From Brevibacterium atlanticum (lineage in GTDB: Bacteria; Actinomycetota; Actinomycetes; Actinomycetales; Brevibacteriaceae), in contig NZ_CP050152.1 in the NCBI RefSeq assembly GCF_011617245.1, forward strand, positions 1,550,001 through 1,614,000: a stretch of DNA of 64,000 bases, given 5' to 3'. The notes under the pieces were generated by a model. It saw only the letters and a program-made list of their open reading frames with translations, was not told the origin of the DNA and searched no databases. Made by a program: the position numbers and the translations under genes. Positions 26,605-35,930 of this stretch are shown here, piece after piece (within the stretch, counting starts at the first letter, position 1; each line of letters begins with the position of its first letter).

Positions 26605-27871
26605 CTTCCATCGGTTCGCCGAACCGGGATGGACGGAGTTCCGCACCACCTCGGCGATCATCACCGTGCTGCGCGAGTTGGGCTGGGACACGGTCTTCGG
26701 CCCTGAGCTCCACGACGCGAATGAGCGTTTGGGTGTGCCCGCCGCCGAGGTGCTCGCCGCCGAACGTGAACGTGCCGTGGCCCAGGGTGCGGACTCCGAA
26801 CTCGTCGAGGCGATGGGCGACGGATTCACCGGTGTCCTCGGCATCCTGGAGACAGGTCGCCCGGGCCCAATCGTGTGCTTCCGCTTCGACATCGACTCCA
26901 ACGACCTCGTCGAATCGCAGGATCAAGCGCACCGCCCCTTCGCCGAGGGATTCTCCTCGGTCAACGAGGCGGCCATGCACGGGTGTGGCCACGATGGGCA
27001 CGCGGCGATCGGACTCGGACTCGCCACCGTCCTCAGCGACAGTCTTGAGGCATTGACCGGGACGGTGAAGATCATCTTCCAACCCGCCGAGGAGGGGGTC
27101 CGCGGGGCGCATTCGATCGTTGCCGCCGGCTGGTTCGACGATGTCGACCTCTTCGTCGCCACCCACTTGAAGTCCGATGACGGCAAGGGGAACATCGTCA
27201 CCGGGTCCGACGGATACCTCGCCAGCACGAAGTTCGACGTCACCTTCACGGGAGTCGGATCCCACGCCGGCGGGGATCCCGAGAGGGGCAGGAACGCCCT
27301 GCTCGCAGCCGCCTCGGCGACACTCGGTCTCCACGCGATCCCACGCCATTCGGCCGGCGCCAGCCGAATCAACGTCGGCACCTTCTGTGCGGGGGAGGGC
27401 CGCAACGTGGTGCCCCGGGCGGCGACGATCCGTGTCGAGACTCGGGGACAGACGAGCGAGATCAACGAGTTCATGTTCGCCCGCGCCGAGGACGTCATCG
27501 CGGGAGCCGCGCGGATGCAGGGAGTCGACTGCACACTCACGGTCGTCGGACGTGCCGACCGCGAGGACCCGAGCCCCGAACTCCTGCCCTTCATCCGCGA
27601 GAGCTTCACAGGAGTCCCCGGAGTCGCCGAGATCCGCGATTCGAGCGGCGTCGGAGGTTCGGAGGACGCCACGGCCATGATGAAGCGGGTGAAGGAGCGC
27701 GGGGGACTGGCCACCTACGTTCAGATCGGCATGGATACGACCGCCGGCCACCACACCGAGGACTTCGACGTCGACGAGGACATGCTCGGCCTCGGGGTCC
27801 TCGCCGAAGCCAGGATCGCCCTGGGCACACCGGCGTTCCTCGCTGCGCAAGCGCCCGAGTCGACCACGTGA
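26525..27871 (+). CDS. M20-family amidohydrolase (AbgA-like)
   Basis: A 448-residue metal-dependent amidohydrolase. Zinc-ligand motifs are visible: CGHDGH at 154-159, PAEEG at 187-191, H214 in ATHLKS and the late GHHTEDF. The size and pattern resemble AbgA/aminoacylase types that split N-acyl amino acids or p-aminobenzoyl-glutamate. GAGGACACGAGA precedes the ATG. It overlaps the MFS frame by 80 bases, and the pair probably imports or exports and cleaves the same compound under the LysR regulator. Confidence 0.85.
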   Translation: MTSSAPESTVTALPEGLEDRLVAWRRDFHRFAEPGWTEFRTTSAIITVLRELGWDTVFGPELHDANERLGVPAAEVLAAERERAVAQGADSELVEAMGDGFTGVLGILETGRPGPIVCFRFDIDSNDLVESQDQAHRPFAEGFSSVNEAAMHGCGHDGHAAIGLGLATVLSDSLEALTGTVKIIFQPAEEGVRGAHSIVAAGWFDDVDLFVATHLKSDDGKGNIVTGSDGYLASTKFDVTFTGVGSHAGGDPERGRNALLAAASATLGLHAIPRHSAGASRINVGTFCAGEGRNVVPRAATIRVETRGQTSEINEFMFARAEDVIAGAARMQGVDCTLTVVGRADREDPSPELLPFIRESFTGVPGVAEIRDSSGVGGSEDATAMMKRVKERGGLATYVQIGMDTTAGHHTEDFDVDEDMLGLGVLAEARIALGTPAFLAAQAPESTT

Positions 27872-27989
27872 GAGCGCCCGACAGACTCATGTGAATGTCG
27901 AGAATCACCCGCCCTGACCTGCGTTTCCTCATCGTCTCCACCGGCCATACGCCGGGCCGCGTGAACCGTCCCATCGGTCGCATCGGGTG

Positions 27990-28862
27990 TCAGGGGGCGA
28001 CGTTGTCGAGTTCGGCGACGTCCTGGTCGGTGAGGGAGACGCTTGCGCCGGCGATGTTTTCGCGTAGGTGCGCGGCTTTGGAGGTGCCGGGGATGAGGAG
28101 GATGTTCTTCGAACGCTGCAGCAGCCAGGCAAGAGCGACGGCCATCGGTGTCGCTTCCAGGCGGTTCGCTACGGCGGTGAGGGCATCAGCTTGCACGGGG
28201 GTGAACCCGCCGAGTGGGAAGAACGGGACGTAGGCGATGCCGTTGACAGCGAGGTCGTCGACGAGCCGGTCGTCCCACCGGCTGGCGAGGTTGTACAGGT
28301 TCTGCACGCAGACGATCGGTGTGACCGCGCGGGCTTCGGCGACCTGCTCGGCGGTGACATTGCTGACACCGAGCTGTCCTATCAGGCCCTCCTGTTGGAG
28401 GCCGGCGAGTGTTTCCATGGCCTCGGTGATCGAGCCGGACTGAGGGCCATTGGCGTCGCCCATGCGCATATTCACGAGGTCGAGACGCTCGACTCCCAGT
28501 GATTCCAGGTTATCGTGAACCTGCGCACGCAGATCCGCAGGCGTGCGTGCGGTCGGCCAGCCACCCTCGGCATCACGATTCGCGCCGACCTTCGTCGCGA
28601 TCATGACCGCTTCCGGATACGGGTGCAGCGCCTCCCGGATGATCTGGTTGGTCACCCGGGGCCCGTAGGCAGCGCTCGTGTCAATGTGCGTGATGCCCTG
28701 CTCGACGGCATCGCGAAGCACGGCGATCGCGCCATCATGGTCGGCCGGAGGCCCCATCGCCGAGGGTCCTGCAAGTTGCATCGCCCCGTAGCCGAAGCGG
28801 GTGACGGTGCGGTCGACGAGATTCCAGGTGCCGCCGGGGAGGGTGGTTGATGCGATGGTCAT
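27990..28862 (-). CDS. Aldo/keto reductase, YdbC/PdxI-like
   Basis: A 290-residue NADPH-dependent oxidoreductase. Catalytic Asp and Tyr are in HIDTSAAYGP and Lys in IATKVG. The usual catalytic His strand reads LVNMRMGD here, without histidine, as I recall for the YdbC branch (pyridoxal reductase PdxI in E. coli). A vitamin B6 or general carbonyl substrate is therefore possible. AAGGA precedes the start. It is divergent from an HxlR regulator that probably controls it. Confidence 0.82.
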   Translation of the reverse strand: MTIASTTLPGGTWNLVDRTVTRFGYGAMQLAGPSAMGPPADHDGAIAVLRDAVEQGITHIDTSAAYGPRVTNQIIREALHPYPEAVMIATKVGANRDAEGGWPTARTPADLRAQVHDNLESLGVERLDLVNMRMGDANGPQSGSITEAMETLAGLQQEGLIGQLGVSNVTAEQVAEARAVTPIVCVQNLYNLASRWDDRLVDDLAVNGIAYVPFFPLGGFTPVQADALTAVANRLEATPMAVALAWLLQRSKNILLIPGTSKAAHLRENIAGASVSLTDQDVAELDNVAP

Positions 28863-28927
28863 CGAGTCATGTCCTTCTTGTTGAATCGTGGGCTGGTGGT
28901 ACGCCCCTTCCTGTATCAGTATTGGAA

Positions 28928-28970
28928 AGTAACTCTCCAGAGGGAAGTACGCACTTCAGAGTGCGTTACT
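28928..28970. promoter_or_regulatory. Probable HxlR operator region
   Basis: AGTAAC (28928-28933) mirrors GTTACT (28965-28970). Inside, GTACGCACT (28947-28955) nearly mirrors AGTGCGTTAC (28960-28969). The site lies in the 133-base divergent promoter region of the reductase and the HxlR gene. Confidence 0.55.
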
Positions 28971-28995
28971 CCCCCATAACCGAAAGGTGGTCAAC

Positions 28996-29418
28996 ATGAC
29001 GACGACCGCAGCCGACAAACGCGAGCAGGACAAGAATGCGTATAACGCGTTCCTCGCGGTGTGTCCGAGTCGTCAGCTCCTCGACCGGATCGCCAACAAA
29101 TGGGTCGCGCTCATCCTCTGCGCTCTCGGAGGCGACGGCACCGGCGGTACCGGAGAGCCGACATCGATGCGGTACTCCGAACTCTCCCGCCTCATCGCGG
29201 GCGTAAGCCAGAAGATGCTCACCCAAACTCTCCGATCCCTCGAACGAGACGGCCTCATCACCCGCACGGTCACCCCGACGGTCCCCGTCACCGTCGACTA
29301 CGCACTCACCGACCTCGGCCTGTCGCTCCACCACACCACACGCCAGCTCCGGGCCTGGGCCCAGGAGCATATGGATGCCGTTCAAACCCATCGCGATATC
29401 TACGACACCCAGGACTGA
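28996..29418 (+). CDS. HxlR-family transcriptional regulator
   Basis: A 140-residue winged-helix protein. The single N-terminal cysteine ([11 protein letters not shown]) and [11 protein letters not shown] are standard for Hxl[21 protein letters not shown] is the recognition helix and the turn into the wing. HxlR/DUF24 proteins sense aldehydes, quinones or disulfide stress through that cysteine. ATG 28996 follows AAAGG; the GTG three codons earlier is less likely. It probably represses the divergent aldo/keto reductase. Confidence 0.87.
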   Translation: MTTTAADKREQDKNAYNAFLAVCPSRQLLDRIANKWVALILCALGGDGTGGTGEPTSMRYSELSRLIAGVSQKMLTQTLRSLERDGLITRTVTPTVPVTVDYALTDLGLSLHHTTRQLRAWAQEHMDAVQTHRDIYDTQD

Positions 29419-29555
29419 TCCCGTTCGTTACTGCGGAGCGGGATATGCCCCTGCGCATCGCCAGCGCTTGACATTGAGGAACGGGAACTTCCAGACCGAC
29501 GGGACTATGTGAGGCGAACGCGCCGAGGCGGCTGGTTCAGGTCGAGACGGCTGGT

Positions 29556-30806
29556 TCAGGTCGCGACCCACGTCGGAACCGCGGCCACCACCCAGGCCAG
29601 GCCCGGGCCGATGAGGCACATGAGGCCCGCATAGCCGATCATCTGCCGGTAGTAGCGGTCACGGATCGACGCATCGACATTGGCCAGCAGCATCGCACCG
29701 TTGGTCGAGAACGGACTGATGTCGACGATGGTGGCCGCGATCGCCAGTGCCGCGACGAAGCCGCCGACATGGACGTCTCCGGATTCGAGGAACGGCACGG
29801 CCAAGGCGATGACGACGCCGATGATCGCCAGGGATGACGCCAGCGCCGAGATGAGGCCGGACATGTAGAACAGCAGCAGCGCGGCCAGCAGCGGAATGCC
29901 GATCGAGGAGATTCCCGCCGAGACCCATTCGACGGTGCCCGCCTCCTGCAACACGGCGATATAGGTGAGCACACCGGTGATGAGGACGACGACTGACCAG
30001 GAGACCTTCGACATCGCCGCCTTGCCGGCTGCCGGGTTGATCATGGCGAGGACGATCGCGATCGTGATGGTGACGAATCCGACGTCCCAGCCGAAGGCGA
30101 TCACGGAGACGGCCATGGCGGCGAGGCCGATGAGAGTCGGGATCTGTGAGCGGGAGAGCCGGACCTGCGCCTCATCCTCGGCGTGTTCCTGGTCTTCGGC
30201 TTCGGCACGCAGGCCCGGGCGCCTGCGCAGGACGAGGTAGACGACGAGGGCGAAGGCGAAGTTGAACAGCAGCGGGGCGAGGAACAGCGACAGCGGCGTC
30301 GGGGTCAGCCCGTTCTTCGCGAGATAGTCGCTGATGAAGATGCCGTAGACGCTGATGGGGGAGAACGCTCCCGCCAGCGCACCGTGGACGACGAGGAGGC
30401 CGGTCATGAACTGGTTGATCCGGTTCCGGCGCGCGAACGTCAGGGCCAGCGGCGCGATGATGGCCACGGCGAAGAGCGCGCCGAGGGCGATGAGGACGGC
30501 AGTGAGTGCGAAGAAGATCCACGGCATGAGGGAGACCCGACCGCCGACGAGCCTGACGCACCAGTGGACGATGACCTCGATGACACCGTTGTTCTGAGCG
30601 AAGCCGAACAGATACGTCAGCCCCAGAAGAGTGAGGAACAGATCGACCGGGAACCCGGAGAGGAACTCCTCGGGAGCCTGATGGAGGACGAGGCCGCCGA
30701 CCCCGGCCGCGGCGATGAAACCGAGGAGACCCATATTCAGATCTCTCCAGGTTCCGATGACGAACATCAGTCCGAGGACGATGATGCAGATCAGTTCCGG
30801 ACTCAT
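29556..30806 (-). CDS. MatC-like dicarboxylate carrier
   Basis: A 416-residue integral membrane protein with 11-12 helices. The N-terminal half resembles the MatC_N domain of malonate/dicarboxylate carriers in the ion-transporter superfamily, and the second half holds ISPFSTNGAMLLAN, a typical conserved loop. Predicted to import malonate or C4-dicarboxylates; not proven. ATG 30806 (MSPELICII) is preferred to an upstream TTG. No metabolic genes adjoin it. Confidence 0.75.
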   Translation of the reverse strand: MSPELICIIVLGLMFVIGTWRDLNMGLLGFIAAAGVGGLVLHQAPEEFLSGFPVDLFLTLLGLTYLFGFAQNNGVIEVIVHWCVRLVGGRVSLMPWIFFALTAVLIALGALFAVAIIAPLALTFARRNRINQFMTGLLVVHGALAGAFSPISVYGIFISDYLAKNGLTPTPLSLFLAPLLFNFAFALVVYLVLRRRPGLRAEAEDQEHAEDEAQVRLSRSQIPTLIGLAAMAVSVIAFGWDVGFVTITIAIVLAMINPAAGKAAMSKVSWSVVVLITGVLTYIAVLQEAGTVEWVSAGISSIGIPLLAALLLFYMSGLISALASSLAIIGVVIALAVPFLESGDVHVGGFVAALAIAATIVDISPFSTNGAMLLANVDASIRDRYYRQMIGYAGLMCLIGPGLAWVVAAVPTWVAT

Positions 30807-30893
30807 CCCAGTCTCTTCTCCCTCGCGCTCGATCACGCGCAATCGTACGCGCTCCCTACCTGCATGCCAGGTGGTACTACTCTACGGTCGATC

Positions 30894-30904
30894 TCACACT
30901 GTGA
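30894..30904. promoter_or_regulatory. Short palindrome TCACACTGTGA upstream of MatC-like gene
   Basis: An 11-bp palindrome 88 bases before the carrier start, flanked by CGGTC/GACCG arms. A possible regulator site; weak. Confidence 0.3.
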
Positions 30905-31050
30905 CCGCCGCGTCTCGCAATGCGTCCCTTGTGTTCCCGGGCGGATAAACAGGTGGTCAAACGCTCCACGCTGGACAGTGCGCTGGATCACCAGAGAGCT
31001 AGAGTGTCACCCAATCGCCCCATCCCACCCCGTCGAAAGGCAGCGATCTC

Positions 31051-31116
31051 ATGTCCGAAGACGCACCCGAGACACCCGCCGAGGCCGACACCGGCGCCGA
31101 GGCGGTCCCGCAGTGA
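31051..31116 (+). other. 21-codon open frame, likely displaced N-terminus of the permease
   Basis: ATG 31051 follows GAAAGG and encodes a polar, Glu/Ala-rich 21-residue peptide. Its TGA overlaps the GTG used for the permease frame. The composition is that of a permease N-terminal tail. One missing base after codon 21 would have put it in frame with the permease. It could instead be a coupled leader. Confidence 0.5.
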
Positions 31117-32297
31117 ACTGGTACCGCAGGCTCGAGGACCGACTGGAGTCCGGCAGCGACGATTCCGGAGTCATCCGCGGTGCCTTCGGTGCCAAAGGCA
31201 GCTATCTGCCCGTCGCCGTCAACGTCATCATCCTCATGGGATGGTCGTGGGTGCAGGCCATGCTGGCGGGCATCAGCGTCAACTACGTCGTCGAGCAGAC
31301 CACCGGCTTCTCCAACCCGATCCTCTTCTCCGTCCTCTGTCAGGCCCTCGTCGTCGGTCTGGCCATCCTCGGCCACGAAGGCATCGAGAAGGCCGAACCC
31401 TGGTTCGCTCTGCTCATCCTCCTCGTCATGGCGTTCGTCTTCGTCACGGCCTTCACCGGGCACGCACCGAGCGAGTATGTGCAGATGAGCGCCGACCCCT
31501 CGCTCGAATTCACCCCGGCCCTCGCCCTCGACATCGTCATCTCCACCGCGATCTCGTGGACCGTGCTCTCCGGGGATCTCAACCGGCTCGCAAAGAGCCA
31601 GCGCGCGGGCGTCGTCGGCTCAGGATTGGGCTACTTCACCTCGACGGTGCTCGCCATGGTCCTCGGTCTCACGGCCTTCAGCTATATCCTCATCGACCGA
31701 AACGGATCGGCCGGGTCCGGCGACACCGGTGACTGGCCTGCGGCCTTCGACCCGACCGGGCTTGCCGACGAATTCGGCTGGGCGCTGGCCATCGTCATCT
31801 TCCTCTCCGTGATGGCGACGAACACGATGGTCGTCTACGGAATGGTCAACTCGGTGGTGGGGGCGCAGAGCCGGACCCGGTTGCGCTTCCTCCCTGTCGC
31901 TCTGGTGCTCGGGGCGATCTCGATCATCGGCTCGACCTGGTTGGCCCTGCTCGATCAGTACACCGACTTCCTCACGATGATCGGGGCCTTCTTCGTCCCC
32001 GTCTTCGCGATCCTCATCGTCGACTACTACATCATCAAACGTCGCGTCTACACCCGCGACATCCTCCGCGACTCCGGCGGACTCTACTCGTATGCCCGCG
32101 GCATCAATTGGGTCGCGGTGGTCGTGTGGGTGGTCGGGGCGCTCGTGTCCTACCTGCTCACCTACGCCTATCCGAGCCCCGTGGGCGCGACGATCCCGTC
32201 GTTCATCGCCTCATTCGCGCTCTACCTCGGACTCTCCTGGCACACGAGGGGCCGGTTCGCAGCCGTGTCCGCGGGTCACCTCTCAGCCCAGGTCTGA
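31113..32297 (+). CDS. NCS1-type nucleobase permease lacking helices 1-2 (possible pseudogene)
   Basis: 394 residues with ten membrane helices matching helices 3-12 of NCS1 purine/cytosine permeases. IRGAFGAKGSYLPV at about 27-40 corresponds to the RAAFGVRGN stretch that precedes helix 3 in relatives. Helices 1 and 2, which hold part of the substrate and sodium site, are absent: only about 26 polar residues precede it. The well-initiated start (ATG 31051) is in another frame. The likely history is a frameshift plus an internal deletion of roughly 80-90 codons. Reading from GTG 31113 through translational coupling is possible, but transport function is doubtful. Confidence 0.65.
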   Translation: MNWYRRLEDRLESGSDDSGVIRGAFGAKGSYLPVAVNVIILMGWSWVQAMLAGISVNYVVEQTTGFSNPILFSVLCQALVVGLAILGHEGIEKAEPWFALLILLVMAFVFVTAFTGHAPSEYVQMSADPSLEFTPALALDIVISTAISWTVLSGDLNRLAKSQRAGVVGSGLGYFTSTVLAMVLGLTAFSYILIDRNGSAGSGDTGDWPAAFDPTGLADEFGWALAIVIFLSVMATNTMVVYGMVNSVVGAQSRTRLRFLPVALVLGAISIIGSTWLALLDQYTDFLTMIGAFFVPVFAILIVDYYIIKRRVYTRDILRDSGGLYSYARGINWVAVVVWVVGALVSYLLTYAYPSPVGATIPSFIASFALYLGLSWHTRGRFAAVSAGHLSAQV

Positions 32298-32334
32298 GAT
32301 CCGCCCGGCTCTGAGCTCTGCCGTGGTCCGAGAA

Positions 32335-34464
32335 CTACCCCTCGCTCGGGTACATCTGACGTTCGAGCTCAGGGAAGAGCGTGCGGACGTATTGGTCCGT
32401 GAGGTGGTTCCAGTCGCGGTAGACGAGCACATTGCCCACGACCGGTCGGATCGCATCGTCAGCGGTCAGGGCCGGAGTGAGATCGAGGTGGACGATCCCA
32501 TCCTCGGTCAGCGCCGCCTCGGCGGGGTTGGGGCTGTCCGCACCGGTCGCGGACGCGACGGCGCAGGCCTCCTCATCTCCGTGCTGGACGATGCAGGCGC
32601 GAGGATCGACCTGCTCTCCGCGCTCGTCGGTCAGCCACGGATTGTCGCGGATGGCGAAGACCGGGATGTCGGCGGCGGCGATGCGGGTGAAGACCTCCCG
32701 GTATTCCTCGGGCACATAGTCCGTGAACGCGGATTGGCCACCTCGGGGACGGGTCGAGACCATGAACACCCCCTCGCTGGGAGGCTCCTCCGTGATGTGC
32801 TCTAAGACCTTCTCCGACCAGGTGTCGCACTCCGGGTCGTCGGGACCGCCGTAGCGCAGCGGGCATCCCGCACGGAGGAATGGGACGATGCGGATCCCAC
32901 GGTCTCTGCCGATCCGGTCGAGCGCGCCGAGCCACTGTTCGCTGTGCGATCCGCCGACGACGTAGAGCTCCTTCGCCGAGGTGGGGTCCCCGTATTCGCA
33001 GGCCGATCCATCGGCGCCGACGGTCGTGATCTCGTTGCCGGGTTTGTCGGTCACGCATGAGTCGGCCGTGGCCGGCGGCATCATGTCCGTGCGGTCGACG
33101 AGGCTGGGGTAGACAGGCACGTCCGAGCGGGGGACAACGCCGTCGAGCAGTTCGGCGGCACCGGGATAGGAGTCAGCCCGACCCTCGGCGATGACCTCGG
33201 CGATCCTGTCCTCGTCGGCGCGTTTCTGCGCGGTCGCCGCTGCTGTCACGGCGTGGGGTGAGAGGACGAGGAGGGCGGAGCCTGCGGCGACTGCGACCAT
33301 CGGCGCCCGGCGTGCCCCTGCCGGGCGCGGCGGTGTGTCCGGCTGACGCGGCGCACCGGACCCGGCGGGGGCTGGGAGAGGGCGGGACGAGTGAAGCTGG
33401 CGCAGCGGCAGTTCGATGAACCGGTGGGTCAGCCAGGCGGCACCGAGGGAGACGAGGATGACGGGAATCCCGAGCCGGGGATCCTTCGCCTCGAGCCCGG
33501 TGGCCTTGACGCCGAGGATGAGCAGCGGCCAGTGCCACAGGTAGAGGCTGTAGGCGAGTCGGCCGAGTGTGATCGCCGGTGGCGACTCGAGACACCGGAT
33601 GATCACGCTCCCTGATTCGCCGATGCCGGCGAGGACCAGGCAGAGCGCGCCGAGGATGGGGACGAGCGCGAGGGGACCGGGGAACTGCTCGGCTCCGTCG
33701 AAGAGGAACCCCACGGAGAGGATGAGCGCGAGCCCGAGCCACGCAAGAACCGTTCTCAGCGCTGCGGGCACTCGGGCGGAGAAGATGACGAGTCCGAGCA
33801 GTCCTCCGGTCCCGATCTCCCAGAACCGTGAGAACGTCGAGTAATAGTTCATCGCCTGCTGCCCGGAGAGATTGAGCCAGCTCGCGTACGCCAGGGACGC
33901 GAGCGTGAGGACGAGGAGGACGATGACGACGCCACGCTGCCACCCACGGGTCCGCACATTCGCGATCCGGGTCCCGAAACGGCTCGCCGCGATCACGAGG
34001 GCGAGGACGAAGAGGTACGACTGGAGCTGAACGGACATCGACCACAGGTGCTGGAACGGCGTGGTCGTGGCCCCGGCGGCATCGTAGTCGGCTTCGACGC
34101 CGATGAGTCGCCAGTTGAGGACATGGAGCACAGACGCGGAGGCGTCGGCGAAGAGCGAGCTCAGCTCCACTCGCGAGTAGAGGAGGAGAACGCCGATCGT
34201 ACTCGCCCCGACCACGGTGACCAGTGCCGGCAGCAGCCGCCGCAGAATCCGGGTCAGAGACCGCAGGGGGTTGCGCCCGTGAGGGTTCGCGGCGTTCTGC
34301 AGCTGTGAGGACACCAGCAGGAGACCGCCGACGAAGAGGAAGACGTCGACGCCGGAGGACACCTTGCCGACGAAGACATGGAAGATGACGACGAGCGCGA
34401 TCGCCAGACCGCGGATTCCGTCGAGGTGGGCGTAGTGGCTCCTCGCCTGTGCAGGTGGGGTCAT
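32335..34464 (-). CDS. OafA/YrhL-type acyltransferase with SGNH domain
   Basis: A 709-residue membrane acyltransferase. The acyltransferase-3 domain (about 10-350, ten helices) has the R-X10-H motif (R18, H29). A linker helix near 390-410 leads to an extracytoplasmic SGNH hydrolase-like domain (about 450-705), with VVGGSHSEQW as its nucleophile block and DWNHLTDQY as the Asp-His block. Such fusions O-acetylate cell-wall glycans, lipooligosaccharides or peptidoglycan. The acceptor is unknown and no glycan genes are nearby. Confidence 0.87.
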   Translation of the reverse strand: MTPPAQARSHYAHLDGIRGLAIALVVIFHVFVGKVSSGVDVFLFVGGLLLVSSQLQNAANPHGRNPLRSLTRILRRLLPALVTVVGASTIGVLLLYSRVELSSLFADASASVLHVLNWRLIGVEADYDAAGATTTPFQHLWSMSVQLQSYLFVLALVIAASRFGTRIANVRTRGWQRGVVIVLLVLTLASLAYASWLNLSGQQAMNYYSTFSRFWEIGTGGLLGLVIFSARVPAALRTVLAWLGLALILSVGFLFDGAEQFPGPLALVPILGALCLVLAGIGESGSVIIRCLESPPAITLGRLAYSLYLWHWPLLILGVKATGLEAKDPRLGIPVILVSLGAAWLTHRFIELPLRQLHSSRPLPAPAGSGAPRQPDTPPRPAGARRAPMVAVAAGSALLVLSPHAVTAAATAQKRADEDRIAEVIAEGRADSYPGAAELLDGVVPRSDVPVYPSLVDRTDMMPPATADSCVTDKPGNEITTVGADGSACEYGDPTSAKELYVVGGSHSEQWLGALDRIGRDRGIRIVPFLRAGCPLRYGGPDDPECDTWSEKVLEHITEEPPSEGVFMVSTRPRGGQSAFTDYVPEEYREVFTRIAAADIPVFAIRDNPWLTDERGEQVDPRACIVQHGDEEACAVASATGADSPNPAEAALTEDGIVHLDLTPALTADDAIRPVVGNVLVYRDWNHLTDQYVRTLFPELERQMYPSEG

Positions 34465-34673
34465 ACTCTCACGCGGGTCGTCGGGACGGGCGGTGCAGGC
34501 GGACGGCGGATGTGGCTCGCCGAATGGAGACGCCGAACCTGCGCGCCCACCATGATACGCGAGTTCCTCGGTGAGGGCGGGGCGCGCGCGTTTGCTACTG
34601 TCGACGTGACGACGCGCGCCGGGTTCGATGATCCCCAGGATCGACCGGGATCGCAGAAAGGGAACCTGCAGAC

Positions 34674-35930
34674 GTGGTGATCAGCCGACTCTTCGACAGA
34701 TTGCTGCCTCCCGACCGTTCGCTCGATCCCCGGGCCTTGGCATGGGTGGCGGTGATCCTCGCCGCCATCGCGATGCTCGCGATCGAATCCTCGATCGCCG
34801 TCGGCGTCTACGGAGCACCGGTCGCGCTCGCCTTCGCCCTCAGCCTCGTCCACGTCGGCTGCCTGCCGCTGGCGATGCTGCGTCCCCTCTTCGCCACGAT
34901 CACCTCGGCGCTCGTCTGCGGGGTTCTCCCGCTGCTGGCTCCCACGGCGGTCGGACTGCCGTGGCCGTGGACGGTGCCGATGATGATCACCCAGGTCCTC
35001 GTCATCCTCATCGTCGGACTCCGGGCACATTGGGGTGTCGCCCTCGGTGCTCTGCTCGGCAGTATCGCGGCCTCCTCGGCTGCGGCCGCGGTCGGCCATT
35101 TCCTGCTCGAGATCCGCCGGTCGGAATCGACCGTCGTGACCATCGTCGTCTTCTCGTGCATCGCGGGCGGGGTCTACGTCGCCGCGGTCATCGTCCGGCA
35201 GTGGAATCTCATCCGGTCCCAGCTCGTCCGGGAGAAGGAGAACACAGCGGTCGAGCACTCGAAGCGGGTCGCGGTCGAGGAGAAGACGCGCATCGCCCGG
35301 GAGCTGCACGACATCGTCGCCCACAGCATGTCGATCATCAACATCCAGGCCTCGAGCGCCCCGTTCCGCCACGCCGGCATCGACGCCGAGGTGGCCGAGG
35401 AGTTCGAGACGATCTCGGTCTCGGCCCGACACGCCCTCACGGAGATGCGAGGCCTCCTCAGCGTGCTGCGCAACGACGACTCCGGCCATGAACTCGCCCC
35501 GCAACCGCGGTTCTCTGAAATCGGAGACCTCATCAGTCAGGCTCAGCAGGCTGGGATCCACGTGCGCCTCCGTCAGCACGGAGACGACGTCGGCTCCGGA
35601 CTGCGCGAGAGCACGGGACTGGCGGGATACCGCATCGTCCAGGAGGCATTGAGCAACGCCGTGCGCCACATCCGCGACCCGGAGATCGACGTCGATGTCT
35701 ACGGCGACGGTCACACAATGACGATCAGCGTCGTCAACACCCGCGGCAATGGCCCGGCAGAACCGGTCGGGCACTCATCCGATCAAGGGCAGGGACTGAT
35801 CGGCATGCGCGAGCGAGCCGCCTCGGTGGGTGGACAGCTCCGCAGCGGATGGACTCCCGGGAACACGTACGAAGTGGTGGCGACCCTGCCACTCGACCCC
35901 GAAACCGACGACGGAGAGGAGCGGTCATGA
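34674..35930 (+). CDS. Sensor histidine kinase, NarL/DesK type
   Basis: A 418-residue kinase. The N-terminal sensor is five or so membrane helices (about 22-175) with almost no extracytoplasmic part. A HisKA_3 domain follows with the phospho-histidine H212 in RELHDIVAHSMS, then an ATPase domain with EALSNAVRHI and GQGLIGMRERA. GTG start after GAAAGGGA. The stop overlaps the response regulator start (ATGA). A membrane-only sensor upstream of a desaturase resembles Bacillus DesK, which senses membrane thickness; this role is inferred from layout. Confidence 0.88.
   Translation: MVISRLFDRLLPPDRSLDPRALAWVAVILAAIAMLAIESSIAVGVYGAPVALAFALSLVHVGCLPLAMLRPLFATITSALVCGVLPLLAPTAVGLPWPWTVPMMITQVLVILIVGLRAHWGVALGALLGSIAASSAAAAVGHFLLEIRRSESTVVTIVVFSCIAGGVYVAAVIVRQWNLIRSQLVREKENTAVEHSKRVAVEEKTRIARELHDIVAHSMSIINIQASSAPFRHAGIDAEVAEEFETISVSARHALTEMRGLLSVLRNDDSGHELAPQPRFSEIGDLISQAQQAGIHVRLRQHGDDVGSGLRESTGLAGYRIVQEALSNAVRHIRDPEIDVDVYGDGHTMTISVVNTRGNGPAEPVGHSSDQGQGLIGMRERAASVGGQLRSGWTPGNTYEVVATLPLDPETDDGEERS

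Noticed and set aside
26534..27850. A 438-codon frame antisense to the M20 amidohydrolase
   Set aside because: Shadow of a gene with complete metal-binding motifs.
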